Assembly (NCBI GenBank): GCA_044450785.1
Contig: JBIOJM010000193.1
Coordinates: 1 to 18,778, forward strand
Origin: JBIOJM01 sp044450785
GTDB taxonomy: Bacteria > Planctomycetota > Planctomycetia > Isosphaerales > Isosphaeraceae
Direction of reading: 5' to 3'
Length of the DNA stretch: 18,778 bases
A program made the translations under genes and the position numbers. Each line of letters begins with the position of its first letter. Position 1 is the first letter of the stretch. Below the pieces are notes generated by a model. It had not been told where the DNA came from. It made no database searches and saw only the letters and a list, made by a program, of their open reading frames with translations. Positions 14,061-18,778 of this stretch are shown piece after piece.

Positions 14061-15244
14061 TTGGGGACCTCGTTGGTCTGGGCCGGGCTCGCCGGGTCGG
14101 AGAAGAATTCCCGCACCCGAGCGTTCACGACTTCGCCACCGCGCGTCAACAACGTTTCGCGGATGATTTCATCGTTCAAATTCACGTCGAGCTTGCCGTC
14201 TTTCACGAGATGGAGGAGGAATGCGCTCAAGTTTCGCGCGTACATCTGGCTGGCGTGGTAGGGGACGGAGCTTGCCAGGTTGAACCAGCCGATGATGGTG
14301 ACGCCGTGCTCGAGGGCGCGGTCCCCTTGGTGCGTCAGCTCGCAGTTGCCGCCGCGCTCCGCGGCCAGGTCGACGATGACGGAGCCCGGCGTCATTTTCG
14401 CGACCATGTCTCGCGTCACCAGCACCGGCGATATCTTGCCAGGAATCACCGCGTGCGTGATGACGACGTCGCTCTCCGCCACGACGCGCCCAAGCAACTC
14501 GCGCTGGCGCGTGTAAAACGCTTCATCCTGCGGGCGTGCATAGCCGCGCGCGTCCTCGGCATCCTTGGCCTCGATGGGGAGCTCCACGAACCGGGCCCCC
14601 AGGCTCTGGACCTGCTCCTTCGCAGCCGGGCGCACATCGTACGCCGAGGCGACAGCGCCCAGGCGACGTGCCGTGGCGATCGCCTGGAGACCGGCCACAC
14701 CCGTCCCGATCACCAGGACGCGCGCGGGCGTGATCGTGCCCGCCGCCGTGGTCATCATGGGAAAAATCCGCGGCAGCAAGTCGGCGGCGACGACGACCGC
14801 CTTGTAACCGCACATGGTCGCCATGGAGGAGAGCGCGTCCATGCTCTGCGCGCGGGTCGTCCGCGGCATCAGCTCGACGCAGAACGAGGTGACCCCTCGG
14901 CTGGCGATGTCGCGAATGGTCTGGATCGATCCCAGCGGCCGCAGGAAACCAATCAAGACCTGATCGCGGCGCAGCAGGCGGAGGTCCTGGTCGCCTGTCT
15001 TATCGTTCGAACCGTGACAGAGGACCTGGACGACGATGTCGGCGGCGGCGAACACCAGATCGCGTCCCGCGAGGATGGTCGCGCCCCGGGAGGTGTATTC
15101 GGCGTCGGGGAAACCAGCCTCCACCCCGGCTCCGGCCTCCACGACGATCTCGATGCCTGCTTTCAGAAGGCCCGGAATCACCCCGGGGACCAGAGCCACG
15201 CGCCGCTCGCCCGGGTAAATCTCTCGGGGCACTCCGACCTTCAT
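14057..15244 (-). CDS. pntAA: Transhydrogenase NAD-binding subunit (alpha-1)
   Basis: This 395-residue soluble subunit (domain I) binds NAD(H) at the cytoplasmic face. It starts KVGVPRE and has RRVALVP (14-20). The hydride-transfer loop is RAQSMDALSS (131-140), with Gln133, Ser134 and Asp136. The Rossmann motif GTGVAGLQA is at 180-188 and YDVRP at 202-206. It is related to alanine dehydrogenase, but the adjoining membrane subunits settle the identity. The start at 15244 has GGAG (15253-15256) at 8 bases. It is first in a three-gene operon, with a promoter candidate at 15367-15394 and a hairpin-bearing leader. Confidence 0.96.
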   Translation of the reverse strand: MKVGVPREIYPGERRVALVPGVIPGLLKAGIEIVVEAGAGVEAGFPDAEYTSRGATILAGRDLVFAAADIVVQVLCHGSNDKTGDQDLRLLRRDQVLIGFLRPLGSIQTIRDIASRGVTSFCVELMPRTTRAQSMDALSSMATMCGYKAVVVAADLLPRIFPMMTTAAGTITPARVLVIGTGVAGLQAIATARRLGAVASAYDVRPAAKEQVQSLGARFVELPIEAKDAEDARGYARPQDEAFYTRQRELLGRVVAESDVVITHAVIPGKISPVLVTRDMVAKMTPGSVIVDLAAERGGNCELTHQGDRALEHGVTIIGWFNLASSVPYHASQMYARNLSAFLLHLVKDGKLDVNLNDEIIRETLLTRGGEVVNARVREFFSDPASPAQTNEVPK

Positions 15245-15293
15245 GAACCTTGCTCCGATCGGGAGAATCCGGGCTTCAGACGCGGCGAGCGTA

Positions 15294-15321
15294 CGTCCGC
15301 CGGACGCTCTTCCGGACGCTC
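15294..15321 (-). repeat. Hairpin and direct repeat in the pnt leader
   Basis: CGTCC-GCC-GGACG (15294-15306) forms a 5-bp hairpin. CCGGACGCTC occurs twice (15300-15309 and 15312-15321) with a 2-base spacer, the first copy overlapping the hairpin. Alternative pairing of either copy with the upstream arm is possible. The element falls in the expected 5' leader of pntAA. Confidence 0.5.
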
Positions 15322-15366
15322 CGAATTCGAGCTTGTCAGCTTCTCCAACAGTTTTCAGAAACCGAC

Positions 15367-15394
15367 ATTCTATCGCGAATATCTCGAAAGTCCA
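15367..15394 (-). promoter_or_regulatory. Candidate promoter of the pnt operon
   Basis: On the minus strand TGGACT (15389-15394) and TAGAAT (15367-15372) are separated by 16 bases. This gives a leader of about 115 bases ahead of pntAA. The -10 is good and the -35 matches 4 of 6. It lies downstream of the cyclase stop, so the pnt genes need not depend on the cyclase transcript. Confidence 0.45.
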
Positions 15395-15442
15395 TTCGAA
15401 GCCGGCGGAATGCGGTTTTCTTGAGGTTGAGGTCGGGTTCGC

Positions 15443-16204
15443 TCAGTGCGGTAGGATCGCCACGGCGCGGGTTGGCCCGGCGCTGCCGGCCTGGATCTTG
15501 AGCGGGAAGCAGGCGACTTTGAATCCGACCGGCGGCAGGGCCGCCAGGTTGACGAGCCGCTCGATTTGCGAGTAGGGCAGATCGGACTGGTGGGCCGCCC
15601 AGAAGATCCCCGGCCGCTGCCGGGCGAGCGCCTCCCTGGCCTGACGGTCCAGCGACCCGTCCCAGCCCCAGGCGTCGATGCCCATCACGCGCACGCCACG
15701 ATCGTAGAGCAACCGGGTCGCCTCGGCCGACACCGCAGGGCCCCGCAGCATGTAATCCGGTTGGTCGTAAAAGACGTCCCGCCCCGTCCGCACGAGGACG
15801 ATGTCGAGCGGCTTGAGCGCATAGCTGATGGTCTCCAGGGCGGCCTCCACGTCACTGATCTCGACCCGTTCGCCATCGGCCTTGTGGGTCATGTCCAGGA
15901 CCACGCCGTCGGCGAAGAACCACTCGAGCGGGAGTTCGTCGATCGTGGCGGCCCTTTGGCCCTGAATCGTGCTGTTGTAGTGCCACGGGGCGTCGACATG
16001 GGTGACACTGTGAGTGCCCAGTCTCGTGAACTCTTCGACGGCCCAGCCTTCCCCGTCGCGGAGGAGGCCCGGGGGGACGTGAAGCATGGCCTGGACCTGG
16101 GCTGCCCCCTCGGCGTGAGAGGTCCGTTGGATCTCGACTCGCGAGAAGGGAGGAGCGTCCGGCGGAGTGGGAGCGATCAGTGCCGACAGGTCGATGATCC
16201 GCAT
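15443..16204 (-). CDS. Cyclase-family metal-dependent hydrolase
   Basis: This 253-residue member of the cyclase/kynurenine formamidase-like family contains divalent-metal hydrolases of amides and lactones. The hallmark HSVTHVDAPWHY (65-76) gives the metal ligands His65, His69 and Asp71, with His75 nearby. The C-terminal IERLVNLAALP and PLKIQ...GPTRAVAIL segments are also typical. The start at 16204 (MRIIDLS) has GGAG at 16213-16216; an upstream ATG at 16231 is less likely. It precedes the pnt operon on the same strand with a 198-base gap, so co-transcription is doubtful. No tryptophan-degradation genes are nearby, so the kynurenine substrate is not implied. The substrate is unknown. Confidence 0.88.
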   Translation of the reverse strand: MRIIDLSALIAPTPPDAPPFSRVEIQRTSHAEGAAQVQAMLHVPPGLLRDGEGWAVEEFTRLGTHSVTHVDAPWHYNSTIQGQRAATIDELPLEWFFADGVVLDMTHKADGERVEISDVEAALETISYALKPLDIVLVRTGRDVFYDQPDYMLRGPAVSAEATRLLYDRGVRVMGIDAWGWDGSLDRQAREALARQRPGIFWAAHQSDLPYSQIERLVNLAALPPVGFKVACFPLKIQAGSAGPTRAVAILPH

Positions 16205-16299
16205 GGTGATGGCTCCGTTCTGCAGTGACACGATTCCTTACATGGCCAGAGTCCGCCGTATGGATTGCCCGAAAGCGGCTTGGGCGGAGACTCGGCCTG

Positions 16300-16320
16300 G
16301 GCTGATGAGAAGTTGGTCTT
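16300..16320. repeat. 21-base direct repeat, left copy
   Basis: The repeat starts GGCTGATGAGAAG and ends TTGGTCTT. It matches the copy at 16672-16692 at 19 of 21 positions. The two copies flank the inverted repeat pair on the outside. A weaker relative occurs at 12193-12213. Confidence 0.65.
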
Positions 16321-16355
16321 GCACAAGCAGCGCGTTAATCCCGATTTCGGCGCGC

Positions 16356-16572
16356 GTTTTTTCCCCACCTTGCGAAGGGGGGGGCAGGGGGGTGGACTCG
16401 GCAGGTCATAGTGTACTTCGACAGCGCTCTCAGGCGGATGTGGCATGGGCCCAGCAGTCCAGCTCGATTTCCGAGGGGGTGGCATTCGTCCGGACGAAAG
16501 GCCGATGCACCGACTCCTTGTCTCCAAGCTCGCAACCCCCCTGGCCCTCCCTTCGCAAGGTGGGGAAAAAAC
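16356..16572. mobile_element. MITE-like inverted repeat pair
   Basis: Left arm 16356-16395 and right arm 16533-16572 are inverted copies, identical at 37 of 40 positions by eye. Each begins GTTTTTTCCCCACCTTGCG when read inward. They enclose 137 bases with no gene but with the perfect palindrome TTCGTCCGGACGAA (16485-16498). Each arm also folds alone, because CCCC-A-CCTT-GCG-AAGG-G-GGGG is self-complementary. The 217-base size and layout recall a miniature inverted-repeat element, but no target duplication is evident. Two independent insertions of a small palindromic repeat in opposite orientation would look the same. Confidence 0.45.
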
Positions 16573-16671
16573 ACCACCGCCCCGCCCGCTCGGCGCAACA
16601 GAAGAGTCTGTGGACCTGCGCTCGATCCGGCCCGATCAAGCCCAGCCTTTCATCACCCCAGCCTCGCCCAA

Positions 16672-16692
16672 GGCTGATGAGTACTTGGTCTT
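16672..16692. repeat. 21-base direct repeat, right copy
   Basis: The repeat starts GGCTGATGAGTAC and ends TTGGTCTT; it is the partner of the copy at 16300-16320. It lies 99 bases beyond the right arm of the inverted pair, while the left copy lies 35 bases beyond the left arm, so the flanking is not symmetric. Confidence 0.65.
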
Positions 16693-16744
16693 CTACAGCG
16701 GAACTCTTCATCCCGTTTCCGTCGATGGGACGGTGATGCCGGTC

Positions 16745-16840
16745 TTCAGAGCCCCCGGAGCGGGGCGAGATCATATAGCCTGGTGGCGTAAGCCCCAGGA
16801 CCACGCAGACAGCCAATTGTTCAGAGCCCCCAACGGGGGC
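16745..16840. repeat. Duplicated GCCCC/GGGGC hairpin repeat
   Basis: TTCAGAGCCCCC occurs at 16745-16756 and again at 16820-16831. The first copy leads into the hairpin GCCCC/GGGGC (16751-16766). A second hairpin, CCTGG-T-GGC-GTAA-GCCCCAGG (16779-16799), has one bulged T. The second copy forms the perfect hairpin GCCCCC-AAC-GGGGGC (16826-16840). From memory this alternation of two hairpin types resembles dispersed REP-like repeats in planctomycetes. No transposase is nearby. Confidence 0.65.
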
Positions 16841-17150
16841 GACATCCGGAAACAGACCAGCGCACACTCTTGGTTCAAACCCGGTGACCCGTGCTGCCCC
16901 TGTAGCATGCGAATCGTTCGATCGGGTCGGAATCACGGCCCATCGTTTTCCGTCGAGTTTTTCGGCCGGGGAGTCAACCTATGATGCCGGTTCTACGGCC
17001 AGTCGGCTATTAGGGCGACTTTGTCGCATCCACTCAGTCATTGCTCTCGTCCCACAAGAATCCTCTGAGAAAGCGCGTGACAATTGCTTCGCGACGCTGT
17101 CTTCTGTTGATGGGGAGTACCGGGTTTCGCGAGAGATTCCCCGCCCATAA

Positions 17151-17181
17151 CTCCGAAGGTATCCACCTAAGCTTCGGAGAG
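17151..17181 (+). promoter_or_regulatory. Leader hairpin covering the sigma factor ribosome binding site
   Basis: CTCCGAAG (17151-17158) pairs perfectly with CTTCGGAG (17172-17179) across a 13-base loop. The 3' arm contains most of the Shine-Dalgarno GGAGAG (17176-17181) of the ATG at 17189. When folded, the site would be masked. An unfolding signal such as ribosome, protein or temperature is speculative. Confidence 0.5.
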
Positions 17182-17188
17182 ACCGCTC

Positions 17189-17794
17189 ATGTCGGCGCAT
17201 GTCACCCAGTCCTTCGACATCCTCCTGAAACAAGCGAGGGCTGGCGACGCTGACTCCTTGGGCTGCCTGCTCGAATCATACAGCGCCTATTTGAGACTGA
17301 TCGCAAGATCTTTGCTCCGCACCGCCTCTCGTGGGTCGGTGGACGTCTCCGACGTCGTTCAGGAGACGAACCTCAAGGCCTGCGGAGACTTCCCCAACTT
17401 TCGGGGGAGCGACGAGCCGGAACTGGTCGGTTGGTTGCGTCGGATCCTGAAGAACCTCGTTTTCAACCTCCTCAAGAAGCAAGGAAGCCCGAGCCAACGT
17501 ACTGAGTCGCTGGAGGCGTTACTCGAACGGGCAAGCCAGGAGGCCCACTGGGCCCTGGCGACCCCGGGGTCCACTCCCAGCGCCCAGGCATCCCGGCGGG
17601 AGCAGGCGGTGTTGACGGCCAACGCGCTGGATTCGCTGAAACCGGAATACAAGCAGGTCCTGATCCTGTGTTATCTGGAGAAAGCCCCGCACGAGGAGGT
17701 CGGCGGACTGATGGGCCGCTCCGAAAAGGCGTCGCGGATGTTGCTGATGCGTGCGGCGAAAGCACTTGAACAGAGACTACGGGAACAGTCATGA
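17189..17794 (+). CDS. ECF-type RNA polymerase sigma factor
   Basis: This 201-residue sigma factor has regions 2 and 4 only. Region 2 spans about residues 10-95 (SDVVQETNLKACGDFPNFRG at 54-73, then LVGWLRRILKNLVFNLLKK, where region 2.4 contacts the -10). Region 4 spans about 140-197 (ALDSLKPEYKQVLILCYLE, then a helix-turn-helix, EEVGGLMGRSEKASRMLLMRA). The wording is typical of planctomycete ECF sigma factors linked to Ser/Thr kinases. No anti-sigma gene is seen. The stop overlaps the kinase ATG by 4 bases, implying coupled translation. GGAGAG, 7 bases upstream of the ATG, sits in a hairpin. The coupled kinase, were it intact, would be the likely controller. Confidence 0.9.
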   Translation: MSAHVTQSFDILLKQARAGDADSLGCLLESYSAYLRLIARSLLRTASRGSVDVSDVVQETNLKACGDFPNFRGSDEPELVGWLRRILKNLVFNLLKKQGSPSQRTESLEALLERASQEAHWALATPGSTPSAQASRREQAVLTANALDSLKPEYKQVLILCYLEKAPHEEVGGLMGRSEKASRMLLMRAAKALEQRLREQS

Positions 17795-18669
17795 ACCTCG
17801 ATAGTGGCCAGAATCTCGAAGGCGACGAGGCCTTGGACCCGGAGGATATCGAGGCGACGCTCGTCCACGACGCCTATTTGGCAGGCGTCAAGGCAGGCCA
17901 TCGACCCGATCCGGAACAGTTATTGGCCGAGCATCCGGCGCTCGCCGAACGCCTGAGGATTCTCATGACGGCCAACAACCTGATCGCGTCCATCGCGGGC
18001 GAACTCGTTCCCGACTTCGAAGACTATCGGATTGTCCGCGAGATCGGCCGGGGCGGCATGGGGATCGTCTACGAGGCCGACCAGATTTCGCGAGGCCGGC
18101 ACGTGGCCCTCAAGGTCTTGACCGCGGCATGGGCGATGGATCCCCAGCAACTGAAGCGGTTCCTCCAGGTCGAGATCCCGGCGGCGAAGCTGCTGCGTCA
18201 TCCCCACATCGTGCCGATTACTGATGTCGGCTGCGAGCATGGGGTGTACTACTATGCCATGCAGTTTATCGACGGTCAGAATCTGGCCCAACTGATCAAA
18301 CACATCCCGAAGTCTGATGGGGTCCAAATCGCCGCAGACGAGACGGCCTCCGGTTTTGGTGTCACTGGCAGAAACGGCGCGGCTTCGTCGCCGCTACTCG
18401 AACCGTCGCGTCCCCCGTCGTCAACGGATGCCCACGATTTGTTCCGGAAAGCGGCGCGGTGGGGGCTCCAGGCGGCCGAGGCTCTGGACTTCGCCCATCA
18501 GCAGGGCGTGGTGCATCGCGACATCAAGCCTTCGAACTTGTTGCTCGATGGCCGGAGCAACGTCTGGATTACCGATTTTGGCCTGGCGCACATCCAGGGG
18601 AAAGCCCACCTGACGGGGTCCGGAGACCTGCCCGGGACGCCACGTTATACTCCGCACGGAGGTGAATGA
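17791..18669 (+). pseudogene. Hanks-type Ser/Thr protein kinase, C-lobe missing
   Basis: The 292-residue frame encodes an N-terminal helical extension (1-76) and a kinase domain from about 79. The Gly loop GRGGMG is at 86-91, the ATP-binding Lys108 in VALKVL, helix C Glu near 128, the catalytic loop HRDIKPSN at 242-249 and DFG at 262-264. A Ser/Pro-rich insert (173-215) lies between the lobes. The sequence runs normally to GTPRY (282-286), where kinases continue with MSPEQ or similar, but here it reads TPHGGE and stops. No continuation of the C-lobe appears in any forward frame to the window end. The family usually has an activation-segment APE/SPEQ motif and about 100 more residues, then often membrane and sensor domains. 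Catalysis is unlikely. It overlaps the sigma factor stop by 4 bases. Confidence 0.8.
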
Positions 18670-18759
18670 GGCATTTCCTCTTCTCGAGGATTTTGGTACA
18701 TCTACGTCGAATTCGGCAAGGAGGTCACACCCTGGGGTTGCACCGCAAGGAGGCGGACG

Positions 18760-18778
18760 ATGGCTTGGTTTCGTGTAC
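18760..18778 (+). CDS. Start of an unidentified gene cut by the window edge
   Basis: Only MAWFRVY... is visible, so no family can be named. AAGGAGG (18747-18753) is a near-perfect Shine-Dalgarno 6 bases from the ATG, the strongest in this part of the window, which supports a real start. It begins 90 bases after the premature stop of the kinase frame and may belong to whatever sequence replaced the kinase C-lobe. Confidence 0.5.

Larger units (their letters stand above)
16205..17188. other. Gene-poor repeat region
   Basis: About 980 bases carry no convincing gene on either strand. Open frames here read through hairpins and give low-complexity, Arg/Pro/Ser-rich products. The region holds two 21-base direct repeats, a 40-base inverted repeat pair, a 14-base palindrome (TTCGTCCGGACGAA, 16485-16498), GCCCC/GGGGC hairpins (16745-16840) and a leader hairpin before the sigma factor gene. 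I see no clear sigma-70 promoter for either flanking gene. Confidence 0.7.

Noticed and set aside
13225..14166. 313-residue open frame on the plus strand
   Set aside because: Antisense to pntB and pntAB, both unmistakable; the frame reads as a shadow.
14210..15424. 404-residue open frame on the plus strand
   Set aside because: Antisense to pntAA; composition is Arg/His/Asp-rich and no motif is seen.
16430..16936. 168-residue open frame on the minus strand in the repeat region
   Set aside because: It translates the right inverted-repeat arm and the GCCCC hairpins; no domain, no RBS and unlike the codon use of nearby genes.

Overview
The window is GC-rich and densely coded and most likely comes from the chromosome of a planctomycete, plausibly of the Isosphaeraceae. 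The main clue is an ECF sigma factor translationally coupled to a Ser/Thr kinase, a pairing typical of that phylum. The intergenic spaces are also full of small palindromic repeats of the kind I associate with planctomycete genomes. This assignment is an inference from gene content, not from a marker gene.

Region 1 (about 1-6477) is a nearly complete poly-3-hydroxybutyrate locus. The regulator phaR (minus strand) diverges from a plus-strand series: phasin, acetyl-CoA acetyltransferase (phaA), a short PhaE-like synthase subunit, acetoacetyl-CoA reductase (phaB), PHA synthase catalytic subunit (phaC, class III/IV size) and a second short-chain dehydrogenase. Two TTGC...GCAA palindromes lie in the divergent spacer, next to a good sigma-70-like promoter for the phasin. 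The series ends at a nested hairpin followed by a T-rich tract (6377-6452), the best intrinsic terminator in the window.

Region 2 (6478-11372) holds a malic enzyme on the plus strand. It converges, with a 12-base gap, on a minus-strand pair of endonuclease IV (nfo) and polyphosphate kinase 1 (ppk1). Region 3 (11373-12372) carries one small membrane-anchored protein of unknown function among repeats: perfect GGATGAA heptamers, a three-way-junction palindrome, a nested palindrome at the likely promoter and two strong hairpins.

Region 4 (12373-16204, minus strand) encodes the three-subunit proton-translocating transhydrogenase (pntAA-pntAB-pntB, each junction overlapping by 4 bases), with a cyclase-family metal hydrolase upstream. 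Region 5 (16205-17188) is almost 1 kb without a credible gene. It holds a 40-base inverted repeat pair, flanking 21-base direct repeats and GCCCC/GGGGC hairpins. Region 6 (17189-18778) is the ECF sigma factor and its kinase. The kinase reading frame stops inside the activation segment, so the C-lobe is missing, and a new well-marked start codon follows 90 bases later at the window edge.

Taken together, PHB synthesis consumes acetyl-CoA and reducing power, malic enzyme and transhydrogenase can supply reduced nicotinamide, and polyphosphate kinase makes the other classic storage polymer. The neighbourhood therefore reads as a carbon, phosphate and redox storage region. Most protein families are well known. 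The unusual material is the short PhaE-like subunit, the structured intergenic elements and the truncated kinase.
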